The translations under genes and the position numbers were made by a program. Source: Yoonia sp. F2084L (GTDB lineage: Bacteria > Pseudomonadota > Alphaproteobacteria > Rhodobacterales > Rhodobacteraceae). Taken from it: a stretch of 64,000 bases of DNA. Shown in pieces: positions 35,559 to 45,370 of this stretch. Each line of letters starts with the position of its first letter. Positions within the stretch are counted from its first letter, which is position 1. Location of the stretch: the NCBI RefSeq assembly GCF_023015625.1, contig NZ_JALKAH010000002.1, forward strand, positions 124,001 through 188,000. The letters run 5' to 3'. The notes under the pieces were generated by a model, which saw nothing but the letters and a program-made list of their open reading frames with translations, was not told where the DNA came from and searched no databases.

Positions 35559-36497
35559 ATGTCGCTGAAGATCGCTTTCCAGATGGACCCTATTGGTCCG
35601 ATTGATATTGATGCCGACAGCACCTTTCGGATTGCCGAGGAGGCACAGGCGCGCGGGCATAGCCTGTTCTACTACACACCGGACAAGCTGGCCTATGATC
35701 AGGGTCGCGTAACGGCCACAGGCTGGCCTTTGACGGTGCAGCGTGTGAAGGGCGATCACTTCGCACTTGGCGATGAACAGACCGTGGATCTGGCTGAATT
35801 TGATGTGGTTTGGCTGCGGCAGGACCCGCCTTTTGACATGGGCTACATCACAACCACGCATATTCTGGACATGATCCACCCGGATACGATGGTTGTGAAC
35901 GACCCGTTTTGGGTGCGGAATTATCCTGAAAAGCTGCTGGTGTTGAATTTCCCTGACCTGACCCCCCCAACAATGATCGCCCGAGACCTTGAGACGTTGA
36001 AGCGTTTTCGCGCGCAGCATGGTGATGTCATTCTCAAGCCGCTTTATGGCAACGGCGGCGCAGGTGTCTTTAAGCTGAAAGCAGATGACAGCAATCTGGC
36101 ATCCCTTCATGAGCTTTTTGCGGGCATCAATCGAGAGCCACTGATCATGCAACAGTTTCTGCCGGCCGTTTCCAAGGGCGATAAACGTGTGATCCTGGTC
36201 GATGGTGAACCCGTTGGCGCGATCAACCGTGTACCGGCCGCAGGAGAAACACGCTCAAACATGCATGTTGGCGGGCGACCTGAAAAAGTTGACCTGACCG
36301 ACCGCGACCGCGAGATTTGTGCGCGAATTGGCCCGCTTTTACGCGAAAAGGGTCAGATTTTTGTTGGTATCGATGTGATCGGTGACTGGCTGACCGAGAT
36401 CAATGTGACCTCGCCCACAGGCATTCAGGAGCTTGAGCGTTTCGACGGCGTCAATATCGCCGAGAAGATTTGGCACGCGATTGAGGCGCGCCGCTAG
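35559..36497 (+). CDS. gshB: Glutathione synthetase
   Basis: A 312-residue ATP-grasp ligase joining gamma-glutamylcysteine and glycine. Motifs: [20 protein letters not shown] at the start, [36 protein letters not shown] (ATP loop), and [20 protein letters not shown] (metal and substrate site). The ATG 35559 is preceded by AGAGG; a reading from 35511 is unsupported. It is convergent with the YifB gene, overlapping by four bases. A glutathione S-transferase gene lies just beyond yifB. Confidence 0.96.
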   Translation: MSLKIAFQMDPIGPIDIDADSTFRIAEEAQARGHSLFYYTPDKLAYDQGRVTATGWPLTVQRVKGDHFALGDEQTVDLAEFDVVWLRQDPPFDMGYITTTHILDMIHPDTMVVNDPFWVRNYPEKLLVLNFPDLTPPTMIARDLETLKRFRAQHGDVILKPLYGNGGAGVFKLKADDSNLASLHELFAGINREPLIMQQFLPAVSKGDKRVILVDGEPVGAINRVPAAGETRSNMHVGGRPEKVDLTDRDREICARIGPLLREKGQIFVGIDVIGDWLTEINVTSPTGIQELERFDGVNIAEKIWHAIEARR

Positions 36498-38008
36498 ACT
36501 TCTTTTGCCATAGCCAACCGGTAACTGACAGCTTCGGCAACATGTGGTTTGCGCACGTCTTCGGACCCTTCCAGATCAGCTATTGTACGCGCGACGCGCA
36601 GGACCCGGTGATAGCCGCGTGCTGACAACCCGAACCGTTCGGCGACTTTGATGAGAAGCGCACGACCTTTGGTATCGGGTGTGGCGATTTCATCCAATAG
36701 ATGTCCTTCGGCATCTGCGTTGACCCGCACATCGGGGTGGCCGACAAAGCGCTCTGTTTGTGCATCACGGGCCTGACGCACGCGGGCAGCGACATCAGCA
36801 GAGCTTTCGCCGCTTTCTGGCAAATCCAGATCGGTGAAGGCAACGGGCGGCACTTCGACCCGTAGATCGAACCTGTCCATCAATGGCCCTGAAATGCGCC
36901 CCATGTAGTCCTCGCCACAGACGGGCACCCTCGCGCAGGCGCGCGCGGGATCAGCCAGATACCCGCATTTGCAGGGGTTTGCAGCAGCGACCAGCATGAA
37001 CCGGCAAGGATAGCGCACATGCGCATTGGCACGCGCGACGACCACCTCTCCGGTCTCGATGGGTTGCCGCAGTGTTTCCAACACTGTGCGCGGGAACTCT
37101 GGAAATTCATCCATGAAAAGTACGCCGTTGTGGGCAAGGCTGATCTCGCCGGGTTTGGCGCTGCGGCCACCACCCACGATTGCTGCCATGGATGCCGTAT
37201 GGTGCGGCTCGCGAAACGGGCGTTCGCGGTTGATGCCGCCTTCATCGAGCAATCCAGAGAGGGAGTGGATCATTGATGTCTCTAACGCTTCTGTCGGCGT
37301 CAGTTGCGGCAGGATGCCGGGAATACGTGCTGCCAGCATGGATTTGCCCGATCCCGGTGATCCGACCAAAAGCAGGTGATGCCGTCCTGCTGCGGCGATT
37401 TCCAACGCCCGTTTGGCCCGTTCCTGGCCTTTCACCTCGGACAGATCGCGCGCGCCTGTTTGGCTTAAAACTTCGCCGGGTTCGGAGGGTTGCAGCACGG
37501 CCTGTCCAGTGAAGTGCCTGACCATTTCGGCCAAACTGCGCGGGGCGATGACATTGACTGCGCCTACCCAAGCGGCCTCTGCGCCGCAGGCATGCGGGCA
37601 GAGGAGGGTGCGATTATCCTGTCCTGCCGCCATGGCGGCGGGCAGCGCGCCCACGACAGGCACAAGAGTGCCGTCAAGCGAAAGCTCACCCAAGGCGACG
37701 GTTTGTTCGGCATCGTCGCGGGGTATGATGTCAAGCGCTGCCAGTAGCGCCAAGGCGATAGGAAGATCGAAATGCGACCCTTCCTTTGGCAGATCAGCGG
37801 GGGACAGATTGATGGTGATCCGCTTTGACGGCAGCGCAATCGCCATCGCGGTTAACGCAGCGCGCACTCTTTCGCGCGCCTCGGATACGGCTTTGTCCGG
37901 CAGGCCTACGATGGAAAACGCAGGGATTCCGGGTGTGACGGCGCATTGGACTTCGACCAGCCGCGCCTCAACCCCTTCGAATGCTACCGTGTAGGTCAAA
38001 GCGACCAT
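36494..38008 (-). CDS. YifB/ComM family AAA+ ATPase
   Basis: A 504-residue protein of the Mg-chelatase-like family. The N-terminal Lon-protease-like domain ([24 protein letters not shown]) precedes the AAA+ core with Walker [17 protein letters not shown], Walker [13 protein letters not shown] and the [17 protein letters not shown] segment, then a C-terminal Mg-chelatase domain. In competent bacteria ComM is a helicase that extends recombination during transformation, so a role in DNA uptake is plausible. A Cys cluster ([19 protein letters not shown]) may bind zinc. Confidence 0.93.
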   Translation of the reverse strand: MVALTYTVAFEGVEARLVEVQCAVTPGIPAFSIVGLPDKAVSEARERVRAALTAMAIALPSKRITINLSPADLPKEGSHFDLPIALALLAALDIIPRDDAEQTVALGELSLDGTLVPVVGALPAAMAAGQDNRTLLCPHACGAEAAWVGAVNVIAPRSLAEMVRHFTGQAVLQPSEPGEVLSQTGARDLSEVKGQERAKRALEIAAAGRHHLLLVGSPGSGKSMLAARIPGILPQLTPTEALETSMIHSLSGLLDEGGINRERPFREPHHTASMAAIVGGGRSAKPGEISLAHNGVLFMDEFPEFPRTVLETLRQPIETGEVVVARANAHVRYPCRFMLVAAANPCKCGYLADPARACARVPVCGEDYMGRISGPLMDRFDLRVEVPPVAFTDLDLPESGESSADVAARVRQARDAQTERFVGHPDVRVNADAEGHLLDEIATPDTKGRALLIKVAERFGLSARGYHRVLRVARTIADLEGSEDVRKPHVAEAVSYRLAMAKEV

Positions 38009-38059
38009 CGCGTTCCCCCGTTCTTGGTTAACGGGTAGGCGCAGGTTCTTTAAGAATGG

Positions 38060-38749
38060 TTAATCTGTGGCGCTAGGCCAGGGTATTTGGCCAAGGTCGC
38101 TTGGGTAGGGCCACGGTTCATGTACTTCTTCCAAGGCGGCTTTGCGCCATGACAGGAATGCGGAATCATTCAGGTGCGCGTCCACGTAGTCTTTGGCCGC
38201 AGCACTGACCGGCAGATTATAAGCTGTGATGCGCATTGCGACTGGTGCATAGAAAGCGTCAGCCAGTGAGTAGTTGCCAAACAGCCACGGCCCACCGCTC
38301 CCGTGTTGTTTACGTGCCAATGTCCAGAGCATTTCAATTCTTGCCAGATCGTCTTTCACTGCTTGCGAAGCTTCAAAGCCCACCCATCCAAAGCGGATCA
38401 TCATGGGGCAAGCATCGCGCAATGCCTGAAAGCCGCTGTGCATTTCTGCCGTGATAGAGCGAGCCAAAGCGCGGGCGGCGCTGTCGCGTGGGTACAGGTC
38501 AATGTCCGGGTGACGCTCGACCAGCGTTTCAGCCATGGCAATACTGTCGCTCAGGATGTGCCCTTCTGCCGTTTGCAGAACGGGTACGGTTTTGGCGGGT
38601 GCAAGATGCGCCAGATCTGCTTGCATTGTGCCGGAGTACAGCCCCACCATATGCGTTTCAAAAGAAAGCCCGAATTTCTCGAGCATAAGCCAGCCGCGCA
38701 AGGACCAGCTGCTGAAGGTGCGATCACCGATATAGAGTTGATATGTCAT
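38060..38749 (-). CDS. Glutathione S-transferase family protein
   Basis: A 229-residue soluble protein. The thioredoxin-fold N-terminus reads YQLYIGDRTFSSWSLRGWLML, with Ser in SSWS as the likely glutathione-activating residue, followed by the cis-Pro element KTVPVLQ and LSDSIAMAETL. The C-terminal helical domain follows. This resembles the zeta/maleylacetoacetate isomerase-like group in its SxWS site, but the substrate is unknown. It precedes yifB on the same strand with 51 bases between. Confidence 0.9.
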   Translation of the reverse strand: MTYQLYIGDRTFSSWSLRGWLMLEKFGLSFETHMVGLYSGTMQADLAHLAPAKTVPVLQTAEGHILSDSIAMAETLVERHPDIDLYPRDSAARALARSITAEMHSGFQALRDACPMMIRFGWVGFEASQAVKDDLARIEMLWTLARKQHGSGGPWLFGNYSLADAFYAPVAMRITAYNLPVSAAAKDYVDAHLNDSAFLSWRKAALEEVHEPWPYPSDLGQIPWPSATD

Positions 38750-38808
38750 GACTGCCTTCTTAATGGCCGGCCTTACCCAAGACGAACGATCTTATGTGAA
38801 CAGCCCCA

Positions 38809-39378
38809 TCAAGGGTTGTGATTGATAGGCCCGCTGGTCCATCGACCATCCGCATGCTCCAGCACTGTCACGGAAAGGTTGTCGATCCGATGGCTGAATG
38901 CCTCGTATGCCCCGATGCCCAGAGCGCGCTGCACTTGCGTCAGGATTACACCAAAGTGGGCCACAACGATCAGATCGCTATGCCCGCCTGCCAAGTATGC
39001 ATCAATTGCGGTGTCGACCCTTTGACGAACGGCGTTCCAACTTTCACCACCCGGCGGCGTAATATGTCCCGGCGTTTCCCAATAGGCCCGGATCGTCTTG
39101 GGGTCCTCGGCCTCCACGTCAGCAAAGCTGCGCAGTTCCCAGTCACCAAAGTTGATTTCCCGCAAGCTTGGATCATGTGGCAACCTGATGTCGGGCGTCA
39201 GTGCGTCCGCTGTTGCACTGGCGCGGATCAGATCGGATGAAACAACCGGGGCATCGGGCAAGTATCCGCGCAACCGTTTGAGGGCATCGGTATCTGACAA
39301 ATCTGCCGGAATGTCCGACCACCCGACCATTGTTTTGGCATGTGTGGGGCCGTGGCGTACCATCCAGAGCTTAGTCAC
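38809..39378 (-). CDS. cobC: Histidine phosphatase, probable alpha-ribazole phosphatase
   Basis: A 189-residue phosphoglycerate-mutase-like phosphatase. The catalytic RHG is in WMVRHGPTHAK at the N-terminus; the second arm appears as FGDWELRS with Glu, and the C-terminal His in VVAHFGVILT. The start is GTG 39378, overlapping the cobU stop (GTGA); a longer reading to 39558 lies inside cobU. Coupling to cobU makes CobC (alpha-ribazole-5'-phosphate phosphatase in nucleotide loop assembly of cobalamin) the best guess; a general phosphatase is the alternative. Confidence 0.75.
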   Translation of the reverse strand: MTKLWMVRHGPTHAKTMVGWSDIPADLSDTDALKRLRGYLPDAPVVSSDLIRASATADALTPDIRLPHDPSLREINFGDWELRSFADVEAEDPKTIRAYWETPGHITPPGGESWNAVRQRVDTAIDAYLAGGHSDLIVVAHFGVILTQVQRALGIGAYEAFSHRIDNLSVTVLEHADGRWTSGPINHNP

Positions 39379-39899
39379 GGCGTACTGCCTTTGAGTGTCC
39401 GCGGGATGCCGGCCATGACTGCGACGACCAATTCGGCCTCTGCTGCCAGTCTTTGGTTCAGACGCCCTTGCGCATTGCGAAATCGGCGTGACAAGGCGTT
39501 GTCGGGCACGATGCCTTGGCCAACCTCGTTTGAGACGATCACAACCGGTGCTTGGCAATCTGCCAAGGCGGATAACAGTGCGTTGCTGTAGTGTTCGACA
39601 TCATGGTCGCCCAAGATCACATTGGTTAGCCAAAGCGTGACGCAATCAATTAATATGGGATCAGTGCCGGTGCATTTTCTCAACGCGCCTGCGATGTCGA
39701 TTGGTTCTTCGATTGTGGTCCAGCCGTCCCCGCGCATGTGTCGATGACGTGCAATTTTTTCGACCATTTCCGCATCGAATGCTTGGGCCGTCGCGATATA
39801 GACTGGAGTGCCCCCGGCCTGTAAAATAAGGCTTTCAGCATAGGCGGATTTGCCAGAGGCAGCGCCACCTAGGACAAGCGTGAGGTTCGGCAATGGCAT
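39375..39899 (-). CDS. cobU: Adenosylcobinamide kinase/adenosylcobinamide-phosphate guanylyltransferase
   Basis: A 174-residue bifunctional enzyme (CobP/CobU) activating adenosylcobinamide for nucleotide loop attachment in B12 synthesis. P-loop LVLGGAASGKSAYAE at the N-terminus, IATAQAFDAEMVEKIARHRHMRG with the GMP-acceptor His region, DCVTLWLTN and VSNEVGQGIVP are all family marks. It is coupled to the cobC-like gene. Supplying B12 serves ecm at 6.9 kb, among others. Confidence 0.95.
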   Translation of the reverse strand: MPLPNLTLVLGGAASGKSAYAESLILQAGGTPVYIATAQAFDAEMVEKIARHRHMRGDGWTTIEEPIDIAGALRKCTGTDPILIDCVTLWLTNVILGDHDVEHYSNALLSALADCQAPVVIVSNEVGQGIVPDNALSRRFRNAQGRLNQRLAAEAELVVAVMAGIPRTLKGSTP

Positions 39900-39914
39900 A
39901 AGCGATACTTTTTG

Positions 39915-39944
39915 TGATCCATTTTCTTCAACCCTGCGTAACTA
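39915..39944 (+). promoter_or_regulatory. RpoE(ECF)-type promoter of rpoH
   Basis: TGATCC at 39915-39920, 18 bases, then TAACTA at 39939-39944, about 50 bases before the rpoH ATG. TGATCC with a TAA-type -10 at this spacing is, to my knowledge, the promoter pattern of the Rhodobacter RpoE-ChrR singlet-oxygen response, whose regulon includes rpoH-II. Confidence 0.7.
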
Positions 39945-39994
39945 TTTCAGACAACAAAGTTAATGCACCTCACTGCACGCATGGGAGAAATACA

Positions 39995-40873
39995 ATGGGC
40001 GTTTCCGGTTTTTCTGATCAGACTTTGTCTCGGACGGCGATGAAAGCAGAGTTGCTTGACGCTGAAACCGAGCTAGCGTTGGCTTATGCGTGGCGGGATG
40101 AACGTGATGAACAGGCCCTGCATCGCCTGATCACGGCTTATATGCGTCTGGCGATTTCAATGGCCTCGAAATTCAAGCGTTACGGCGCGCCAATGAATGA
40201 TCTTATTCAGGAAGCATCGGTTGGTCTGATGAAGGCGGCCGATAAATTTGATCCTGACCGTGGCGTGCGCTTTTCAACCTACGCGGTTTGGTGGATCAAA
40301 GCGTCCATTCAGGACTATGTGATGCGCAATTGGTCGATGGTGCGTACCGGGTCCACGTCTTCGCAAAAGTCGTTGTTCTTCAACATGCGCCGCGTACAGG
40401 CTCGGTTAGAGCGCGAAGCGGCGGCTGAAGGTAGAGCCATAGACAAGCACAAGATGCGCGAATTGATCGCAATAGAAGTTGGCGTGCCGCTTCATGATGT
40501 AGAGATGATGGAAGGCCGGTTGTCTGGGTCCGATTTTTCTTTGAATGCGACCCAATCGGTCGAAGATGAAGGCCGCGAATGGATTGATGCGTTAGAGGAT
40601 GATGGTCCGCAGGCGGCTGAAACAGTCGAGAGCAATCATGACAATGATACGTTGCGCCAGTGGTTGCTGACCGCGCTAACCGGTCTGAACGATCGTGAGC
40701 AGTTCATCGTGCGTGAGCGTAAGCTGCGAGAAGATCCACGTACTTTGGAAAGCCTCGGCACAGAGCTTGGACTGTCGAAAGAACGTGTGCGCCAGCTTGA
40801 GGCCGCCGCATTCGGCAAGATGCGCAAAAGCCTTGAGTCCCAAAGTTCTGAGGTCCACGCATTTTTTGCATGA
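39995..40873 (+). CDS. rpoH: RNA polymerase sigma factor RpoH (RpoH-II type)
   Basis: A 292-residue sigma-32 family factor. Region 2 reads AYMRLAISMASKFKRYGAPMNDLIQEASVGLMKAADKFDPDRGVRFSTYAVWWIKASIQDYVMRNWS, region 3 has the RpoH-box-like SSQKSLFFNMRR, and region 4 ends RTLESLGTELGLSKERVRQLE. Its N-terminus (GFSDQTLSRTAMKAELLDAE) matches my memory of Rhodobacter RpoH-II better than RpoH-I. RpoH-II directs oxidative and singlet-oxygen stress genes. The ATG 39995 has GGGAG upstream, and an RpoE-like promoter lies just before it. Confidence 0.94.
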   Translation: MGVSGFSDQTLSRTAMKAELLDAETELALAYAWRDERDEQALHRLITAYMRLAISMASKFKRYGAPMNDLIQEASVGLMKAADKFDPDRGVRFSTYAVWWIKASIQDYVMRNWSMVRTGSTSSQKSLFFNMRRVQARLEREAAAEGRAIDKHKMRELIAIEVGVPLHDVEMMEGRLSGSDFSLNATQSVEDEGREWIDALEDDGPQAAETVESNHDNDTLRQWLLTALTGLNDREQFIVRERKLREDPRTLESLGTELGLSKERVRQLEAAAFGKMRKSLESQSSEVHAFFA

Positions 40874-40938
40874 CCCAAGACATTGTGTTTCCGGTCTGAT
40901 CTGACCTAGTGTCAGGCGACCCCGACCGGAGACCTTTG

Positions 40939-42132
40939 ATGCTGGCAGACAAGCATATTCTGTTGATTGTAGGAGGCGGCATTGCCGCCTTCAAATCGTT
41001 GGACCTTGTGCGCCGTCTGCGTGAACAAGGGGCACAGGTCACGCCGGTTTTAACCAAGGCGGGTGTAGAGTTTGTAACTCCGCTCAGTTTGTCTGCCCTT
41101 TCCGCGTCAAAGGTGTACCAAGACCTGTTCAACCTCACCGATGAGGCCGAGATGGGGCATATCGAATTGTCCCGCGCGGCTGATTTGATTGTAGTGGCCC
41201 CTGCCACAGCCGACCTGATGGCCAAGATGGCAGGTGGTTTGGCGAATGATCTGGCTTCAACCCTGCTTTTGGCCACTGATAAGCGCGTTTTGATTGCGCC
41301 TTCCATGAATGTGCGGATGTGGGATCACCCCGCCACTCAACGCAATCTGGCGACATTGCAGGGTGACGGCATCTTGGTCGTGGGCCCGAATGAAGGTGAT
41401 ATGGCTTGTGGTGAATACGGGCCCGGGCGGATGGCCGAGGTGCCCGAGATTATTGCAGCTATTGATGCGGCTTTGGCAGACGGCCCACTGAACGGCCGAC
41501 ATGTTTTGGTGACCTCTGGCCCAACGCATGAACCGATTGATCCGGTGCGTTACATCGCCAATCGCTCGTCTGGCGCACAGGGGACCGCGATTGCCAAGGC
41601 CCTGGCGGCACTGGGTGCTGATGTGACCTTTGTCACCGGCCCGGCAGATGTGCCGCCTCCGATGGATATGACCGTGGTGAAAGTACAGACAGCGCAGGAA
41701 ATGCTTGAGGCCGTGCAAGCGGCGGGTGCTGCGGATGCGGCTGTTTTTGCCGCTGCGGTGGCTGATTGGCATGTAGCCAATGCCGGGGATAGCAAGATCA
41801 AGAAGGATGGTTCGGGCCTGCCAAAGCTCGATTTTGCAGAGAACCCGGATATTCTGGCGACCGTATCGCAAATGTCCAAGGGACGTCCCAAGCTTGTGGT
41901 TGGCTTTGCCGCTGAAACCGATGATGTCATCGCCAATGCGACGGCCAAACGTCTACGCAAGCAGTGCGATTGGATCGTAGCGAATGATGTATCGCCAGAA
42001 ACGGGCATCATGGGCGGGTCTGAAAACGCAGTGACGTTAATCTCGGCGGATGGCGCGGAAAGCTGGCCGCGTATGTCGAAAGACGCCGTTGCTGCAACAC
42101 TTGCCCAACGTATTGCCGAGGCGATTGCGTGA
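40939..42132 (+). CDS. coaBC: Phosphopantothenoylcysteine decarboxylase/phosphopantothenate-cysteine ligase
   Basis: A 397-residue bifunctional coenzyme A enzyme (Dfp). The CoaC flavin domain begins [20 protein letters not shown] and includes the [25 protein letters not shown] and [16 protein letters not shown] segments with the active Asn/Met and His; the CoaB domain starts near [25 protein letters not shown] and includes the KIKK element. The ATG 40939 has GGAG upstream. Its stop overlaps the GTG of dut, an arrangement seen in many bacteria. Confidence 0.96.
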   Translation: MLADKHILLIVGGGIAAFKSLDLVRRLREQGAQVTPVLTKAGVEFVTPLSLSALSASKVYQDLFNLTDEAEMGHIELSRAADLIVVAPATADLMAKMAGGLANDLASTLLLATDKRVLIAPSMNVRMWDHPATQRNLATLQGDGILVVGPNEGDMACGEYGPGRMAEVPEIIAAIDAALADGPLNGRHVLVTSGPTHEPIDPVRYIANRSSGAQGTAIAKALAALGADVTFVTGPADVPPPMDMTVVKVQTAQEMLEAVQAAGAADAAVFAAAVADWHVANAGDSKIKKDGSGLPKLDFAENPDILATVSQMSKGRPKLVVGFAAETDDVIANATAKRLRKQCDWIVANDVSPETGIMGGSENAVTLISADGAESWPRMSKDAVAATLAQRIAEAIA

Positions 42133-42584
42133 GCGTGACGATCCGGTTTCTTTGGGAAGAGGGTGCAGATCAAAGCGTTGGTTTGCCTGCCTACGAGACC
42201 GCAGGGGCTGCGGGTGCTGATCTGAGGGCCAATTTTTCGGATCGCGCGTCTGTGATGTTGGCAAAGGGTGCACGGGCATTGGTCCCCACGGGTCTGCGTA
42301 TGGCGATCCCTGACGGCTTTGAGGTCCAGATCAGACCGCGGTCAGGCTTGGCTCTGAAGCATGGTATCACGCTGCTGAATACACCGGGCACCATTGATAG
42401 CGACTATCGCGGCCCTTTGGGTGTGATCATGGTAAACTTGGGTGACGAAAGCTTTGCGATTTCGCATGGGATGCGGATTGCACAGATGATTGTCGCGCCA
42501 GTCATACAGGCGCGCTTTGAAACGGTGCATGATCTTGATGAAACGGCCCGGGGCGCAGGCGGCTTTGGGTCAACCGGCAAATGA
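42129..42584 (+). CDS. dut: dUTP diphosphatase
   Basis: A 151-residue trimeric dUTPase giving dUMP and pyrophosphate, keeping uracil out of DNA. All five motifs are present: AAGADLRA (1), [11 protein letters not shown] (2), [17 protein letters not shown] (3, uracil pocket and catalytic Asp), RIAQMIV (4) and the P-loop-like [11 protein letters not shown] (5). The GTG start overlaps the coaBC stop, and the end overlaps the next gene by four bases (ATGA). Confidence 0.97.
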   Translation: MSVTIRFLWEEGADQSVGLPAYETAGAAGADLRANFSDRASVMLAKGARALVPTGLRMAIPDGFEVQIRPRSGLALKHGITLLNTPGTIDSDYRGPLGVIMVNLGDESFAISHGMRIAQMIVAPVIQARFETVHDLDETARGAGGFGSTGK

Positions 42585-43636
42585 TTATGGTTGGCACAAT
42601 GGCAATCACCCTTTGGGTGATTGGATGGGCGATGAAGGTGCCCTATGCCGTGCGCTGGAACATGATGGCGATCTTGTTGGTGGGCGTCATGATCATTCAT
42701 TTCATCCTGCCCAATGGTCACCCTTTGCGGATGGCGACAGGGGGGGATGCGCGGCTCTGGGCGATTTTCTTTGGCTTCGGCATCTTGGTTTGGGTCTACC
42801 GGAAATTTCTGACTAACTTGCGCGCCCGCGTGCAAACCCAAGAAACGCCCGCGCCGAAATCGGACAGTTTTTCACCCACGGAATTGGACCGCTACGCGCG
42901 CCACATTATCCTGCGCGAGGTCGGTGGGCCGGGCCAGAAGGCGTTGCGCGATGCGAAGGTTCTTGTTGTGGGTGCCGGGGGATTGGGCGCACCTGCGCTG
43001 CAATATCTGGCGGCAGCGGGTGTCGGGACCATTGGTGTGATTGACGACGATGTGGTCGAGAACGCCAATCTGCAACGGCAGGTGATCCACCTGGACCGCA
43101 ATATCGGTATGCCCAAGGTCCATTCTGCGGCAGAGGCGATGGTGGCGCAAAACCCCTTTGTGACCGTGCGGCCCTATCATCGCAGGCTGGAAGCGGATAT
43201 CGCCGAAGAGCTGTTTGCCGACTATGATATGGTGCTGGATGGTACTGATAACTTTGAAACACGGTATCTGATCAACAAGACTGCGGTCACCACCGGGCGT
43301 CCGTTGGTTGCAGCGGCGCTCACCCAATGGGAAGGACAGATCAGCGTTTATGATCCGGCCAAAGGCACGCCATGCTATGAATGCGTATTCCCCGAGGCGC
43401 CAGACCCGTCGTTGGTTCCAAGTTGTGCTGAAGCGGGCGTGATCGGCCCGCTTCCCGGCGTGATCGGCGCGATGATGGCGGTTGAAGCGGTCAAGCTGAT
43501 CACGGTTGCAGGCGATCCTCTTGCGGGCCGTTTGCTGATTTACGACGCACTCTACGCGCAGACCCGCACAATTGGTGCGAAACCGCGCGCGGATTGCCCG
43601 GTCTGCCATGGCAGGGGCTTGCGCGAGGCGGACTGA
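42581..43636 (+). CDS. Membrane-anchored MoeB/ThiF-type E1-like adenylyltransferase
   Basis: A 351-residue protein. Residues 1-80 contain about three hydrophobic segments ([49 protein letters not shown]), then a linker, and the MoeB/ThiF catalytic domain from about residue 100: [16 protein letters not shown], the ATP loop [41 protein letters not shown], and the zinc-type CPVCHGRG at the C-terminus with an earlier PCYECVFP. It adenylates the C-terminal Gly of a ubiquitin-like sulfur carrier (MoaD or ThiS). The transmembrane extension is absent in E. coli MoeB. It is coupled to dut by a four-base overlap. Confidence 0.88.
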   Translation: MIMVGTMAITLWVIGWAMKVPYAVRWNMMAILLVGVMIIHFILPNGHPLRMATGGDARLWAIFFGFGILVWVYRKFLTNLRARVQTQETPAPKSDSFSPTELDRYARHIILREVGGPGQKALRDAKVLVVGAGGLGAPALQYLAAAGVGTIGVIDDDVVENANLQRQVIHLDRNIGMPKVHSAAEAMVAQNPFVTVRPYHRRLEADIAEELFADYDMVLDGTDNFETRYLINKTAVTTGRPLVAAALTQWEGQISVYDPAKGTPCYECVFPEAPDPSLVPSCAEAGVIGPLPGVIGAMMAVEAVKLITVAGDPLAGRLLIYDALYAQTRTIGAKPRADCPVCHGRGLREAD

Positions 43637-43676
43637 CGTTCATACTGCGGACAAACACAAATCTGGGGAGATTGAC

Positions 43677-44459
43677 ATGAGATTACTTGCAACACTGGTC
43701 GCGGGCCTTTTGGCGACAACAGCGGTCGCGGATGGCCATTTGCCAGACCTAGAAGGCCGCGAAATCGTTGTTGTGACGGAAAACGCCTATCCCCCTTTGC
43801 AGTTCATCGACAGCAATGGTGATGCGGTTGGTTGGGAATATGATGCGATGGCTGAAATTGCCGAGCGGCTGAATGCGACCATTGTTTATGAAAACATCAG
43901 CTGGGACGCGATGATTCCAGCCGTGTCGGAAGGCCAGTTCGATATGGGCATGACCGGGATCACGATCCGCGAAGACCGCGCTGAAGTCGTTGATTTTTCA
44001 GACAAATATATGACATCCGAAATGGTCATGATGGTGCGCGGTGATGAGGACCGCTTTGCCGACGCCGCCAGTTTTGCTGCGGACGACGACCTGCTGATGG
44101 CAGCCCAGCCCGGCACAACGCCGTTCTACGTTGGTGTCTATGACGTGCTGGATGGGGACGAAGCGAACCCACGCATCAAACTGATGGAGACATTTGGGGC
44201 GACAGTTCAGGCGCTACGCACGGGTGACGTTGATCTGGTGCTGACCGATGGCACAGCGGGTAACGGCTATGTTGATGCCTCCGATGGTGGGCTCAAGATT
44301 ATCGGTGAAAAGTTGGGGACCGAGGATTTTGGTTTCATCTTTCCCAAAGGCTCTGATCTGGTTGAACCGATCAATGCCGCGATTGCCGATATGACGGCGG
44401 ATGGCACGATTGATGCGCTGAACACGACGTGGTTCCTTGAATACAAGCTGGGCGAATAG
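43677..44459 (+). CDS. Amino-acid ABC transporter substrate-binding protein
   Basis: A 260-residue SBP_bac_3 family protein. Signal peptide [20 protein letters not shown]; ligand-binding features [28 protein letters not shown], and the Asp-containing [20 protein letters not shown]. Family members bind polar or basic amino acids. The ATG 43677 has GGGGAG upstream; a reading back to 43572 lies inside the MoeB-like gene. A permease gene follows 31 bases downstream; no ATPase is next to it. Confidence 0.93.
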   Translation: MRLLATLVAGLLATTAVADGHLPDLEGREIVVVTENAYPPLQFIDSNGDAVGWEYDAMAEIAERLNATIVYENISWDAMIPAVSEGQFDMGMTGITIREDRAEVVDFSDKYMTSEMVMMVRGDEDRFADAASFAADDDLLMAAQPGTTPFYVGVYDVLDGDEANPRIKLMETFGATVQALRTGDVDLVLTDGTAGNGYVDASDGGLKIIGEKLGTEDFGFIFPKGSDLVEPINAAIADMTADGTIDALNTTWFLEYKLGE

Positions 44460-44490
44460 GCACTGATGTGGAGGTCCGGGGTCACGCCCG

Positions 44491-45279
44491 ATGATCCCTA
44501 CCTCCCCCAATGACAAGGACTTCCCTTGGTGGCTGGTCGCTGTGGTGGCGATTGGTATCTACCTGTTTTGGCAGGTCCTGACGGTTGAAGAATACAGCCG
44601 CGTTTTGTCGACCCTAAGGCGGGGCATCTGGGTAACGATCTATGTGACGGTCGTGTCCTACACGATGGCCTGCGTGCTGGGTCTGTTGCTTGCCCTGGCC
44701 GTTCTGTCGCGTTCATTGATCCTACGCCAGATGGCGCGGTTCTACATTGAGATTGTGCGCGGCATCCCGATTATCGTGCTGTTGCTCTACGTGGCCTTCG
44801 TGCTTGCCCCTGCCATGGTCGCAAGCTGGAACTGGATCGCGGAAGGCATCGGGTTCGATCCTATCCGCACCCGTGATTTCTCGCTTTTATGGCGCGCGGT
44901 GATTGCACTGACCATCGCCTATTCGTCCTTTCTGGCCGAGGTATTCCGCGCGGGGCTACAATCGGTCGACGAAGGGCAGATCGAAGCGGCAGAGGCGCTG
45001 GGCCTCAATCGCTGGCAGCGGTTTCGCTTTATTGTGTTTCCGCAAGCGCTCAAGACCATCCTGCCACCTTTGGGCAATGATTTCGTCGCGATGGTGAAGG
45101 ATTCCTCGTTGGTCAGTGTGCTGGGTGTCACCGACGTCACCCAATTGGGCAAGGTGACGGCAGCGGGCAATTTTCGCTACTTTGAAACCTATAATGTGGT
45201 GGCGCTTGTGTATCTCACGATCACGATTACCCTCTCCATAGCGCTACGCCGATTTGAGAGACGGATGCGGTCCCGGTGA
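44491..45279 (+). CDS. Amino-acid ABC transporter permease
   Basis: A 262-residue inner-membrane permease of the HisMQ group with five or so hydrophobic segments. The EAA loop is present as EAAEALGLNRWQRFRFIVFPQ, and IVRGIPIIVLLLYVAF and DSSLVSVLGVTDVTQLGK are typical. It works with the binding protein just upstream. A partner ATPase is not found downstream, where an M3 peptidase begins, so the ATPase must be encoded elsewhere. Confidence 0.93.
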   Translation: MIPTSPNDKDFPWWLVAVVAIGIYLFWQVLTVEEYSRVLSTLRRGIWVTIYVTVVSYTMACVLGLLLALAVLSRSLILRQMARFYIEIVRGIPIIVLLLYVAFVLAPAMVASWNWIAEGIGFDPIRTRDFSLLWRAVIALTIAYSSFLAEVFRAGLQSVDEGQIEAAEALGLNRWQRFRFIVFPQALKTILPPLGNDFVAMVKDSSLVSVLGVTDVTQLGKVTAAGNFRYFETYNVVALVYLTITITLSIALRRFERRMRSR

Positions 45280-45370
45280 GCGCCGAATCTGCGTTTTTTT
45301 GCCAAGAAGAAGCCATTGAGGTGGCACCTGGGGTAACGAAGCCCTACCTCTACCGCAAAGGAGTTCTGCC

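Noticed and set aside
38050-38063. TTAA-N6-TTAA between yifB and the GST gene as a CtrA site
   Set aside because: Spacing is six, not seven, and there is no trailing C, so it does not fit the consensus.
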